From Jidongwangia harbinensis (lineage in GTDB: Bacteria > Actinomycetota > Actinomycetes > Mycobacteriales > Micromonosporaceae): a stretch of 64,000 bases of DNA. A program made the position numbers and the translations under genes. The notes beneath the pieces are model-generated. The model saw only the letters and a program-made list of their open reading frames with translations, did no database searches and was not told where the DNA came from. The DNA lies in the NCBI RefSeq assembly GCF_020216025.1, contig NZ_JAIWNC010000034.1:1-64000 (forward strand), read 5' to 3'. Position 1 is the stretch's first letter. Every line of letters starts with the position of its first letter. Shown here piece after piece: positions 51,744 through 60,354 of this stretch.

Positions 51744-52523
51744 ATGACCATCGGGGAAGCGGCAATCAGGAGCCTCCGGGCGGACCCGGCGGCCGCGGCC
51801 ATCCACCGCTCGCTCGACTTCTACTACGGCGACCCCGGCCACGACGCCGCGCTGGACGCCCTGTACCGCGCGTTCGTGCGCCCCGGCGACCTGGTGTTCG
51901 ACGTCGGCTCGCACGTCGGCGACCGGATCGGCAGCTTCCGCCGGCTGGGCGCCCGGGTCGTCGCCGTCGAGCCGCAGCCGCTGTGCATCCGCGCGGTCCG
52001 CGCCATCTACGCCGGCGACGACGACGTCATCCCGGTCGAGGCGGTATGCGGCACGGAACCGGGAACCGTGACGTTCTACGTCAACTCCGGAAATCCCACG
52101 GTGTCCACCGCATCGCCCGATTTCGTCAAGGCGGCGGACGGTGCCGGCGGGTGGCAGGACCAGGTCTGGGACTCCCAGATCGACGTGCCGTCGACCACGC
52201 TCGACGCGCTCATCGACCGGTACGGCGTGCCCGCCTTCGTGAAGGTCGACGTCGAGGGTTACGAGGATGCGGTGCTGGCCGGCCTGAGCCGGGCGCTGCC
52301 CGCGCTGTCGTTCGAGTTCACCACGATCGAACTCGCGGTCGCCGGGCGCTGCCTCGACCGGTTGGAGACGCTGGGGTTCGACCGCTTCAACGTGGCGCTG
52401 GGCGAGAGCATGGCGATGACCTTCGGCACGTGGGTCACGGCGGCCGAGATGGCGGCGCACCTGGGTTCCCTCCCGCACGAGGCGAACTCCGGCGACGTCT
52501 ACTGCCGGTCCCGGAACGGCTGA
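51744..52523 (+). CDS. FkbM-family methyltransferase
   Basis: 259 residues. SAM-dependent O-methyltransferase type: GDLVFDVGSHVGDRIGSFRRLGARVVAVEPQP is motif I and II, DVPSTTLDALIDRYGVPAFVKVDVEGYEDAVLAGL the characteristic FkbM core. Members methylate sugars, polyketides or lipids; there is no biosynthetic cluster around it, so its substrate is open. A TAGGGT hexamer lies six bases before the ATG, suggesting a leaderless transcript. Divergent from the MDMPI-family gene. Confidence 0.9.
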   Translation: MTIGEAAIRSLRADPAAAAIHRSLDFYYGDPGHDAALDALYRAFVRPGDLVFDVGSHVGDRIGSFRRLGARVVAVEPQPLCIRAVRAIYAGDDDVIPVEAVCGTEPGTVTFYVNSGNPTVSTASPDFVKAADGAGGWQDQVWDSQIDVPSTTLDALIDRYGVPAFVKVDVEGYEDAVLAGLSRALPALSFEFTTIELAVAGRCLDRLETLGFDRFNVALGESMAMTFGTWVTAAEMAAHLGSLPHEANSGDVYCRSRNG

Positions 52524-52698
52524 GTCGCCGGGCATCCGGCCGGCCGGGTGCTACTCGGTGGGCTGGATTTCGCGGGCGGAGCCGTCCGCGGGCCGTGACG
52601 GCTTGCGGTCCTGCGTGTGCTGCATGTGACCGCTAACAGTCACCCATCGGTGGCGAGCGTCCACAGCGGACGCAGCGATGTTTCTTGGCTGTGACGGC

Positions 52699-52726
52699 TT
52701 GACGACGAGAATGTTAGCGATAACAC
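52699..52726 (+). promoter_or_regulatory. LysR gene promoter with LacI-type palindrome between the boxes
   Basis: TTGACG (52699-52704) and TAACAC (52721-52726) are 16 bases apart. Between and overlapping them is TGTTA-GCGA-TAACA (52712-52725), a perfect 5+5 palindrome close to the TGTTAGCGCTAACA operator type of LacI-family sugar regulators. A half-site GCTAACA is at 52632-52638. No LacI-family gene is in the window. Confidence 0.6.
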
Positions 52727-52779
52727 TCCGAGTGGGGGATCGACCGGTATGAAGGCGTGGTGACCGAGGAGGTCTCGAC

Positions 52780-53781
52780 ATGGCCCAGGGAACCGAACGC
52801 CTGAGCGAGCGGCGTCCGGGGCCGGTTCCGGTGCGCTCGGTCGTCGAAGGCGTCGCCGGGTCCCGCATCGAGCTGCGTCAGCTGCGGTACTTCGTCACGC
52901 TTGCCGAGGAGCTGCACTTCGGCCGGGCCGCCGCGCGCGAGCACATCGCGCCGTCGGTGCTCAGCTCGCAGCTGCAACGGCTGGAGCGGGCCCTCGGCGT
53001 GTTGCTGGTCGACCGGGCCACCCGGCACATCGCGCTGACGCCGGCCGGTGCCCGGTTCCTGATCGAGGTGCGGCAGATCCTGGAACATGTGGACCGCGCT
53101 GCCACGGTGGCGCAGGGGATGGCGTCGGCGGCGCCGACGCTGCGGGTCGGCATGCTGGACGAGGCGTACGACGCGGTGCGCCCGGTGCTGCAGGCGGTCC
53201 AGGCGCGGCACCCGGAGCTGGAGATCCACCAGATCACCGCCGGCGTCCCGGAGCAGTGCCGGCTGCTGGTGGACGGGCGGCTCGACGTGGGCATCGGGCG
53301 GGTCAGCGGGGCCTCGCCGGCGGTGGCCTCGGAACTGTTCCGGCTCGACCCGCTCGGCGTGCTGGTGGCGGCCGGACACCCGTTCGCGGCGATGGCCAGC
53401 GTGCCGGTGGCGGCGCTGCGCGGCGAGCAACTGCTGCTCGCCGACGAGGAGCGGGCGCCGGAGTTCACCTCGTTCGTGGCCGAGGTGTGCCGGGTGGCCG
53501 GGTTCTTCCCGTCGTTGTTCCACGGCAGCGTGCAGACCCTGCGGGCCGCGGTGGACCTGGCCGGGCAGGGGCGTTGCGTGCTGTGCCTGCCGGCCTCGGC
53601 GGCGCCGCGCACCGACGAGGTGGTCTGGCGGCCGCTGGTGCCGCAGGTCCCGCGCTATCCGTGGTCACTGCTCTGGCGGGCGCAGGACCCGTCCCGCTAC
53701 GCGCTGTCCCTGGTGTCCACGGCCCGGCGGCTGGCCGGCGACCGGGGCTGGCGCACCGGCACGGAGGACCTGGCAAGCTGA
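52780..53781 (+). CDS. LysR-family transcriptional regulator
   Basis: 333 residues. After a ~30-residue N-terminal extension, the HTH is IELRQLRYFVTLAEELHFGRAAAREHIAPSVLSSQLQRLERALGVLLVDR. The effector domain follows (TLRVGMLDEAYDAVRPVLQAVQARHPELEIHQITAGVPEQCRLLVDGRLDVGIGR). ATG 52780 has a GAGGAGG site. It converges on the GH51 operon and is not its obvious divergent regulator; target and effector are unknown. Its promoter carries a LacI-type palindrome. Confidence 0.9.
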   Translation: MAQGTERLSERRPGPVPVRSVVEGVAGSRIELRQLRYFVTLAEELHFGRAAAREHIAPSVLSSQLQRLERALGVLLVDRATRHIALTPAGARFLIEVRQILEHVDRAATVAQGMASAAPTLRVGMLDEAYDAVRPVLQAVQARHPELEIHQITAGVPEQCRLLVDGRLDVGIGRVSGASPAVASELFRLDPLGVLVAAGHPFAAMASVPVAALRGEQLLLADEERAPEFTSFVAEVCRVAGFFPSLFHGSVQTLRAAVDLAGQGRCVLCLPASAAPRTDEVVWRPLVPQVPRYPWSLLWRAQDPSRYALSLVSTARRLAGDRGWRTGTEDLAS

Positions 53782-53785
53782 ACCG

Positions 53786-53823
53786 GCCCGGGCCGAACCG
53801 CCGAAACACGGCCCGACCCGGGC
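53786..53823. terminator. Hairpin between converging LysR and GH51 genes
   Basis: GCCCGGGCCG (53786-53795) can pair with CGG (53809-53811) plus CCCGGGC (53817-53823), leaving a five-base bulge. A second pairing, CCGGGCA with TGCCCGG, lies further on. Both fit a bidirectional terminator zone. Confidence 0.5.
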
Positions 53824-53897
53824 AATGATCACCCGGGGTGCCCGGAGCGAGCCACCGCGCCGATCACCCCAGGTACTCAGAGCAAGCCAGAGCAGGC

Positions 53898-55397
53898 TCA
53901 GCTCAGCCGGATCATGCTCCAGGACAGCGGCGGCAGCGCGGCCTGCAACCGGCCCCCGTCGAGCTTGGGATCGTCCAGCCGGCGGGGCACCACCCGGTCC
54001 GGATGCGCCATGTCGTTGATCGCGTCCGGGTCGTCGTCGGCGATGCAGGTGTGTTCGGCGCTGGTCAGCGTCGTCCACGCCCGCAGGTCCACGTCCAGCG
54101 CGATCGGTTCGGTCAGGTGCCGGTTGACCGCGAACAGCACCACGCCGCCGGTGTCCTCGTCCCACACCGCGACCGCGTCGACCAGCGGGACCTCGCCCTG
54201 TTCGGCGGTGTCGTACACGGCGACCTGCGGCTCGACCCGCAGCACCGTGCCCCGGCCGAAGCGGGAGGTGAGCGCGAACGGGTGGAAGGTGGCCTGCCGC
54301 CAGGACGCGCCGCCCGGTTCGGTCATGATCGGGGCGATCACGTTCACCAGCTGCGCCAGGCAGCCGATTCTGACCCGGTCGGCGTGCCGCAGCAGGCTGA
54401 TCAGCAGGTTGCCGACGACGACCGCGTCGGTGACCGAGTAGACGTCCTCGATCAGCCGAGGGGTTTCGGCGATCTCCAGGTTGGTTTCACCGGCGAAGCG
54501 GCTCTGGTACCAGACGTTCCACTCGTCGAACGAGATGCCGAGTCGCTTCTTGTGCCGTCCGGTGGCCCGGACGTGGTCGGCGGTGGCCACGACCGCGTCG
54601 ATGAACCGGTCCATGCCGGCCGCGGCGGCCAGGAAGCTGCCCCGGTCGTCGCCGTGCTGCTGGTAGTAGCCGTGCATGGAGACGTGGTCGACGACGTCGT
54701 ACGTCTCGGCCAGCACGGTCGACTCCCAGCTGCCGAACGTCGGCATGTCCAGGCTGGAACTGCCGCACGCGACCAGTTCCAGGGTGGGGTCGACCTGGCG
54801 CATCGCCTTCGCGGTCTCGTGCGCCAGCCGGCCGTACTCGTGTGCGGTCTTGTGGCCGATCTGCCAGGGCCCGTCCATCTCGTTGCCGAGACACCAGACC
54901 TTGATCCGGTACGGGTCCGCGGCGCCGTGCGCGCGGCGCAGGTCGGACCAGTAGGTGCCGCCCGGCACGTTGCAGTATTCGACCAGGGACCGGGCCGCGT
55001 CGATGCCCCGGGTGCCCAGGTTGACCGCCATCATCGTCTCGGTGCCGACCGTTGCCGCCCACTTCTGGAACTCGTCGACGCCGACCCGGTTCGTCTCGAT
55101 CGAGCGCCAGGCCAGGTCAAGCCGGCGCGGCCGTTCGCCGACCGGGCCGATGCCGTCCTCCCAGCGGTAGCCGGAGACGAAGTTGCCGCCGGGGTACCGC
55201 ACGATCGGCACGCCGAGTTCGCGTACCAGATCCGCGGTGTCCTGCCGGAAGCCGTCGGCGTCGGCGCTGGGGTGACCGGGCTCGTAGAGGCCGGTGTAGA
55301 CGCACCGGCCCAGGTGTTCGACGAACGAGCCGTAGAGCCGGGGGTCGACGGTGCCGATCCGGAACGCCGGGTCGACGGTGAGGCGAGCTGACTGCAT
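53898..55397 (-). CDS. Alpha-L-arabinofuranosidase, GH51
   Basis: 499 residues. It removes arabinofuranose side chains from arabinoxylan or arabinan oligosaccharides. Acid/base Glu173 in WCLGNEMDGPWQIGH and nucleophile Glu292 in GISFDEWNVWY are visible, along with VRYPGGNFVSGYRWEDGIGP. No signal peptide, so it acts inside the cell on imported oligosaccharides. The ATG at 55397 has only a weak AAGAAG site. Last gene of binding protein-permease-permease-GH51, which together import and split arabino-oligosaccharides. Confidence 0.95.
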   Translation of the reverse strand: MQSARLTVDPAFRIGTVDPRLYGSFVEHLGRCVYTGLYEPGHPSADADGFRQDTADLVRELGVPIVRYPGGNFVSGYRWEDGIGPVGERPRRLDLAWRSIETNRVGVDEFQKWAATVGTETMMAVNLGTRGIDAARSLVEYCNVPGGTYWSDLRRAHGAADPYRIKVWCLGNEMDGPWQIGHKTAHEYGRLAHETAKAMRQVDPTLELVACGSSSLDMPTFGSWESTVLAETYDVVDHVSMHGYYQQHGDDRGSFLAAAAGMDRFIDAVVATADHVRATGRHKKRLGISFDEWNVWYQSRFAGETNLEIAETPRLIEDVYSVTDAVVVGNLLISLLRHADRVRIGCLAQLVNVIAPIMTEPGGASWRQATFHPFALTSRFGRGTVLRVEPQVAVYDTAEQGEVPLVDAVAVWDEDTGGVVLFAVNRHLTEPIALDVDLRAWTTLTSAEHTCIADDDPDAINDMAHPDRVVPRRLDDPKLDGGRLQAALPPLSWSMIRLS

Positions 55398-55406
55398 GTT
55401 TTCTTC

Positions 55407-56258
55407 TTAACCTTTCAGGCCGGTGCCGGCGATGCCTTCGACAATGTTGCGCTGGAAGAGGAGGAAGACGGCGACGAGCGGGATGGCGCCGAGGATGGCG
55501 GAGGCCATGGTGTCGGCGTACCGGATGCCGAACGCGCCCTGGACCGTGGCCAGACCCACGGGGATCGTCATGATGTCGGGGTTGCTCAGCACCAGCAGCG
55601 GCCAGAGCAGATCGTTCCATGATCCGACGAAGGTGAAGATGGCCACCGCGGCCACCGCGGGCCGGGCCAGCGGCATGATCACCCGCCGGTACACCCGGAA
55701 GTAGCCGGCGCCGTCGATCCGGGCGGCCTCCTCCAGGTCGCGGGGCAGGCCGTCGAAGAACTGCTTGAAGATGAAGACCGCGATCGCGGTGGGGATCTGC
55801 GGGAGGCTGACCGCCCAGTACGTGTTGAGCAGGCCCAGCGCGTCGAACTCGCGGAACTGCGGCACGATCAGCACCTGCCCGGGGATCATGATGCCGGCCA
55901 GGACGAACCAGAAGACCACGGTACGGCCGCGGAAGCGCATCCGGGACAGCGCGAACGCGGCGAGGCTGGCCACCAGGACCGTGCCGGCGGCGCTCATCGT
56001 GGCGATGATCAGGCTGGAGCCGAACCAGTTCAGGATGGCGGTCTCCTGCAGCTGGCGGGAGAACGCGCCGAGCGTCGGGTCCTGGATCGCCCAGGTGGTG
56101 TTCGTGGTCTCGGCGTTCGGCTTCAGCGCGGTGTCCACCGCCCAGGCCAGCGGGACCAGCCAGAGCAGGGCGAAGGCGATGAGAACGCCGGCACAGATGC
56201 GGTTGAACAGCCTGACCCGCTTCTGCACCCGTTCCACGGTGACGGCGCCGGTGGCCAC
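55407..56258 (-). CDS. Sugar ABC transporter permease (MalG type)
   Basis: 283 residues, six membrane helices. The EAA loop is DGLPRDLEEAARIDGAGYFRVYRRVIMPLARPA, typical of the CUT1 carbohydrate family. Likely imports arabinose-containing oligosaccharides with the adjacent permease and binding protein. GTG 56258 lies three bases after the MalF-type gene. No ATPase gene is present, so a shared MsiK-type ATPase elsewhere is expected, as in Streptomyces CUT1 systems. Confidence 0.93.
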   Translation of the reverse strand: MATGAVTVERVQKRVRLFNRICAGVLIAFALLWLVPLAWAVDTALKPNAETTNTTWAIQDPTLGAFSRQLQETAILNWFGSSLIIATMSAAGTVLVASLAAFALSRMRFRGRTVVFWFVLAGIMIPGQVLIVPQFREFDALGLLNTYWAVSLPQIPTAIAVFIFKQFFDGLPRDLEEAARIDGAGYFRVYRRVIMPLARPAVAAVAIFTFVGSWNDLLWPLLVLSNPDIMTIPVGLATVQGAFGIRYADTMASAILGAIPLVAVFLLFQRNIVEGIAGTGLKG

Positions 56259-56261
56259 GGC

Positions 56262-57200
56262 TCAGACCTCCCTCTCCTGGCGGCGGACCAGGGTGAACCA
56301 CACGGCCGAGACCGCGAGGACGATCAGGAAGAACAGCGTCGAGACGGCGGCGGCGTACCCGACCCGGAAGTTGGTGAAGCCCTCGTCGTAGACGTACTGC
56401 AGGATCGACCGGGTGGCGAAGTTCGGCCCGCCCTGGGTCATCAGGTACATCTGGTCGAAGACCTTGAGCGAGGCGATCACCTGCAGCACCGCCACCAGGG
56501 TGGTGGTCCGGGCCAGCATCGGGATGGTGATCCGGCGGACCTGCTGCCAGGGACCGGCGCCGTCCATCGCGGCCGCCTCGTAGAGCTCGCGGGGCACCTC
56601 CTGCAGCCCGGCCAGGTACAGGATGAAGTTGAAGCCGAGCGTCCACCAGATGGTGGTGATCGCCAGCGACGGCATGGCCCAGGTCTCGCTGCCCAGCCAG
56701 ACCGGCGCGGTGATGCCGATCTTGCCGAGGGTGACCTCCGCCAGCCCGATGACCGGGGTGTAGATGAAGATCCAGATCAGCGCGACCACGGCCGAGGGCA
56801 GGATGAACGGCGCGAAGAACGCCAGCCGGAAGAACCAGCGCCCGCGGGCCACCCGGTCGGCGAGCAGCGCGAACAGGAAGGCCAGCAGGATCAGCGGCGG
56901 CGTGGTCAGGATGGTGAACCAGACCGTGTGCCACAGCGACGACCAGAAGTCGGGGCTCCGCAGGGCCTCGGCGTAGTTGTCCAGGCCGGCGAACCCGGAC
57001 AGTCCCGGCTTGACCAGGCTGGTGTTGAAGAAGCTCATCACCAGGCCGTACAGCGCGGGTCCGATGATGAAGGCGAGATAGAGGATCAGGAACGGGGCGA
57101 GGAAGCCGAACGCGGGCAGGCCGCTGCGGGCGCCCCGGGACGACGGCGGCGCGGGTACGGGCGGGACCGGGCGGGCCCGGGTGGCGGTTCCGGTGGACAC
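56262..57200 (-). CDS. Sugar ABC transporter permease (MalF type)
   Basis: 312 residues, with a ~35-residue Pro/Ala/Arg-rich cytoplasmic start before the first helix. The EAA loop reads VPRELYEAAAMDGAGPWQQVRRITIPML, then TLVAVLQVIASLKVFDQMYLMTQGGP. GTG 57200 gives the best start and lies ten bases after the binding-protein stop. Forms the heterodimeric channel with the MalG-type partner. Confidence 0.93.
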   Translation of the reverse strand: MSTGTATRARPVPPVPAPPSSRGARSGLPAFGFLAPFLILYLAFIIGPALYGLVMSFFNTSLVKPGLSGFAGLDNYAEALRSPDFWSSLWHTVWFTILTTPPLILLAFLFALLADRVARGRWFFRLAFFAPFILPSAVVALIWIFIYTPVIGLAEVTLGKIGITAPVWLGSETWAMPSLAITTIWWTLGFNFILYLAGLQEVPRELYEAAAMDGAGPWQQVRRITIPMLARTTTLVAVLQVIASLKVFDQMYLMTQGGPNFATRSILQYVYDEGFTNFRVGYAAAVSTLFFLIVLAVSAVWFTLVRRQEREV

Positions 57201-57210
57201 CGACGACCCC

Positions 57211-58575
57211 CTAGATCGGTGATGCGGTGGTCGCGAGCGCGGTGAGCTTGTCGCGTATCTGGGCCAGAGCGGCCGCGGGCGACTGTTGTCCGCCCAGCAC
57301 GGTGGAGACGCCGGAGCCGGTGACGGTCTCGAAGTTGGAGCCGGATCCGCTGTACCAGCCCTCCGGGTCGTACGCCGCACCCTCGGCCGCCGCCGCGTAG
57401 TTCGACTGCGGGGTCATCGCCCGGTACTCGGCGCTCTCCAGGAACGGCCGCCAGGACGGCACGTGCCCGCCCTCGGTCCAGACCCTGCTCTGGTCCAGCA
57501 TGGAACGGACGAACAGCAGCGAGCGGTCCAGCCGGGCCGGGTCGTCGTCGGGCTGCCGGGGCAGCACCAGGGTGTGCGAGTCGGCCTGCACGGCGTACCG
57601 TTCGCCGCCGAACAGGTTCGGGAACAGCGTCATCGAGAACGGCAGCCCGACGGTCTGGAACGTGGAGATCTCCCACTCGCCCTGGAAGTAGAAGCCGGCC
57701 TTCTGCTCCGCGAACAGCGCGATCGAGCCCTGGTAGTCGACGCCGGCCGGGAACAGCCCGCCGGCGGTCAGGCTCTGCAGGAACGTCAGCACCCGGGTGG
57801 CCTTGGCGTCGTCCAGCACCACCCGCCGCCCCTCGTCGGCGAGCATCTGCCCGCCGAGCTGGCTGTAGAGCGACTGGAAGATGCGCCACGGCGTCGACGG
57901 TTCACTGTTGATCGCCACCACGCCGCCGAACGCGCCGGTGACCTTCCTGGCGCGGGCCATGGCGTCGGTGAACTTCTCCGGACTGTCCAGCGGGGTCAGC
58001 GCGCCACCGGAGTCGAGCAGGCCGGCCTTCTCGCAGACCTCGGTGTTGTAGAACATGACGAACGGGTGGGTGTCCAGCGGGATGGCGTACGCCTTGCCGT
58101 CGACCAGGCCCGCCTCCCAGGTGGCCGGGGTGAACTTGTCCGGCGTGATCCCGTGCCGGGCCAGGTCCTCCGGCCGCAGTTCCTGCAGCAGGCCGGAGCG
58201 GACCATCGACTTCATCCGGGTCAGGTGCGCGACCGCCACCTCGGGCGGCTTGTCGCCCACCGTCGCCAGCGACAGCTTGGTGTAGTACGGATTGCCCCAG
58301 GCCAGTGTGACCGCGCTGAGGTCGACGCCGGGGTTGGCGGTGCGGAAGCCCTCGAGCATCTGTGCCATCCGGACGCCGTCGCCGCCGCCGAACAGGTTCC
58401 AGTAGTCGACGGAGTCGGGTTTGTCGGTGCCGGTGGTGAGCCCGCTGAGCACCGGGGTGGAGCATCCGGCAAGGCCGGCGCCGAGGCCCAGCCCGGCCAC
58501 CGCAGCGGCGCTCCGCAGCAGGTCACGGCGGCTGAGCCCGGTCCGGCCGGCGCGTCCGTCGCGTTGGCTGGTCAT
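57211..58575 (-). CDS. Extracellular sugar-binding lipoprotein
   Basis: 454 residues from ATG 58575. It has a twin-arginine signal (SRRDLLRSAAAVAGLGLGAG) ending in lipobox LAGC, so it should be Tat-exported and lipid-anchored. The rest is an SBP_bac_1-type fold: YWNLFGGGDGVRMAQMLEGFRTANPG, AVTLAWGNPYYTKLSLA, YAIPLDTHPFVMFYNTEVCEKAGL and FAEQKAGFYFQGEWEIS. The clustered GH51 points to arabino-oligosaccharides. First gene of the operon, divergent from the chemoreceptor. A CGAG-AACG-CTCG palindrome at 58631-58642 lies in the shared upstream region. Confidence 0.92.
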   Translation of the reverse strand: MTSQRDGRAGRTGLSRRDLLRSAAAVAGLGLGAGLAGCSTPVLSGLTTGTDKPDSVDYWNLFGGGDGVRMAQMLEGFRTANPGVDLSAVTLAWGNPYYTKLSLATVGDKPPEVAVAHLTRMKSMVRSGLLQELRPEDLARHGITPDKFTPATWEAGLVDGKAYAIPLDTHPFVMFYNTEVCEKAGLLDSGGALTPLDSPEKFTDAMARARKVTGAFGGVVAINSEPSTPWRIFQSLYSQLGGQMLADEGRRVVLDDAKATRVLTFLQSLTAGGLFPAGVDYQGSIALFAEQKAGFYFQGEWEISTFQTVGLPFSMTLFPNLFGGERYAVQADSHTLVLPRQPDDDPARLDRSLLFVRSMLDQSRVWTEGGHVPSWRPFLESAEYRAMTPQSNYAAAAEGAAYDPEGWYSGSGSNFETVTGSGVSTVLGGQQSPAAALAQIRDKLTALATTASPI

Positions 58576-58630
58576 GGTCGGAGCCTGCGCCGGGGGCGGA
58601 GCCGGGTCCAGAGATCGGCACGTGCCAGAT

Positions 58631-58642
58631 CGAGAACGCTCG
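58631..58642. promoter_or_regulatory. Small palindrome between sugar operon and chemoreceptor
   Basis: CGAG-AACG-CTCG is a 4+4 inverted repeat with a CG in the centre, in the 188-base divergent region. LacI-family sites have this style, but the match is short and could be chance. Confidence 0.3.
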
Positions 58643-58763
58643 GACGCGAAACGAGAAGTGGCAGACCGCGGAGTAACCGCCTTCTTTCGCATTTGCGCTC
58701 CGGGAACCGCTCTCGGCCGAAATAGTGACAAGTGGGGTCAGGATCCAGGAAGGGTGCTTGCGC

Positions 58764-60308
58764 ATGCGCAACGGGCGTATTCCCATCGCGGTGAAGCTCG
58801 CGGCGGTGGCTGTGGTCGCCGTACTCGGTGTGCTGATCCTGGCGTTCGCCCGGATCTCCGACATCCGCCCGGCCGAGATGGAGGCGCGGCAGACCAAGAC
58901 CCGCCACCTGGTCGAGGTCGCGCACTCGGTGCTGGCCGGGTACCAGAAGCTCGAGGCGGACGGGGCGATGTCCAAGGACGAGGCCCAGAAGGCGGCCAAG
59001 GACGCGGTCAAGGCCATGCGGTACGACAAGGTCGAGTACTTCTGGATCAACGACCGTGGCCCCACCATGATCATGCACCCGACCAGGCCGGAACTGGACG
59101 GCACGGACCTGTCCAAGAACGCCGACCCGAACGGCAAGCTGCTGTTCGTCGAGATGGTGAACACGGTGAAGGCCAACGGCGCCGGGTACGTCAGCTACCT
59201 GTGGCCGAAGCCGAACCACAAGGACCCGGTGCCGAAGCTGTCGTACGTGTCCGGCTTCGAGCCGTGGGGCTGGATCATCGGCAGCGGCATCTACATCGAC
59301 GACGTGGACGTGATCGTGGCCGACAAGCGCGGCGAGGTGCTGGCGCAGACCGGCGTCGTGCTGGCGCTGCTGCTGGCCGGCCTGTGCACGGTCAGCCTGG
59401 CGATCTCCCGTCCGGTCCGCCGCCTGACCCGCACGCTGGACCGGCTCGCGGCCGGCGACCTCGACGTGGCGGTGCCGCCGGCCGGCCGCGACGAGTTGGG
59501 CCGAATGGCCGGGTCGGTACGCACGCTGCAGCAGAACCTGCGCGCCAAGCAGGACCTGGAGCAGCAGAACACGCAGCTGCAGCAGCGGGCCGCCGCGGAC
59601 CAGCGGGCCGCCGCCACCGAGCTGGGCGCGCGAGTGGAGACCGTGGTGCGGACCGTGCTGGACCGGATCACCGAGGCGGTGGCCAGCATGCAGTCGGCCG
59701 CCGCGGACCTCACCGCCACCACCGGCGACCTCAGCGACGCGGTGGACGAGATCTCCGGGCAGGCGGCCGAGTCCACCGGCACCGCGACCCAGGCGGCGGA
59801 GGAGGCGAACCAGGTCAGCGACACGGTGACCGGCCTGACCACGGCCGCGGAGACGATCGGCGGGGTGATCGAGGTGATCCGTACCGTCGCGGCGCAGACC
59901 AACCTGCTCGCGCTGAACGCCACCATCGAGGCGGCCCGGGCCGGCGAGATGGGCAAGGGTTTCGCGGTGGTGGCGAACGAGGTCAAGGAACTGGCCCAGC
60001 AGAGCGCGGCGGCCACCGACCAGATCGCCGCCGAGGTGGAGGCCATCCAGGCCACCTCGCACGACGCGGCCACCGTGATGGCCCGGATGGCGCAGACCGT
60101 ACGGTCGCTCGGTTCGGCCACCGGCCACGTGGCCACCGCGATCGCCGGCGGCGACGGCGCCCGGAACAGCGTCCGGGAGACCGCGCACCGCACCGGCGAC
60201 GTCGCGGTCCGGATCCAGCAGGCCTCCGACCAGCTGACCCGCGAGGCGGACCGGATCAGCACCGAGTTCGCCGCGCTCATCGAGCAGATGGTGGACGCGC
60301 GCCGGTGA
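58764..60308 (+). CDS. Methyl-accepting chemotaxis protein with single Cache domain
   Basis: 514 residues. Two membrane helices (about 8-28 and 197-217) frame an extracellular sCache_2-type sensor (about 30-190, with DKVEYFWINDRGPTMIMHPTRPELDGTDLS). A HAMP domain follows (RRLTRTLDRLAAGDLDVAVPP), then a long coiled-coil with the hairpin tip QTNLLALNATIEAARAGEMG (about residue 379). ATG 58764. It may sense small organic acids or, given its location, sugars of the divergent operon. Chemotaxis or other chemosensory genes are not in the window. Confidence 0.93.
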   Translation: MRNGRIPIAVKLAAVAVVAVLGVLILAFARISDIRPAEMEARQTKTRHLVEVAHSVLAGYQKLEADGAMSKDEAQKAAKDAVKAMRYDKVEYFWINDRGPTMIMHPTRPELDGTDLSKNADPNGKLLFVEMVNTVKANGAGYVSYLWPKPNHKDPVPKLSYVSGFEPWGWIIGSGIYIDDVDVIVADKRGEVLAQTGVVLALLLAGLCTVSLAISRPVRRLTRTLDRLAAGDLDVAVPPAGRDELGRMAGSVRTLQQNLRAKQDLEQQNTQLQQRAAADQRAAATELGARVETVVRTVLDRITEAVASMQSAAADLTATTGDLSDAVDEISGQAAESTGTATQAAEEANQVSDTVTGLTTAAETIGGVIEVIRTVAAQTNLLALNATIEAARAGEMGKGFAVVANEVKELAQQSAAATDQIAAEVEAIQATSHDAATVMARMAQTVRSLGSATGHVATAIAGGDGARNSVRETAHRTGDVAVRIQQASDQLTREADRISTEFAALIEQMVDARR

Positions 60309-60354
60309 CGACGGCTCCCGGCCGGACCGCGGGTACGTCCGGCGCCCGCCGGGT

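Noticed and set aside
52551..52868. 105-codon - strand frame overlapping the LysR start
   Set aside because: No domain, and it overlaps the LysR promoter and coding start; Arg/Ser/Pro-rich shadow.
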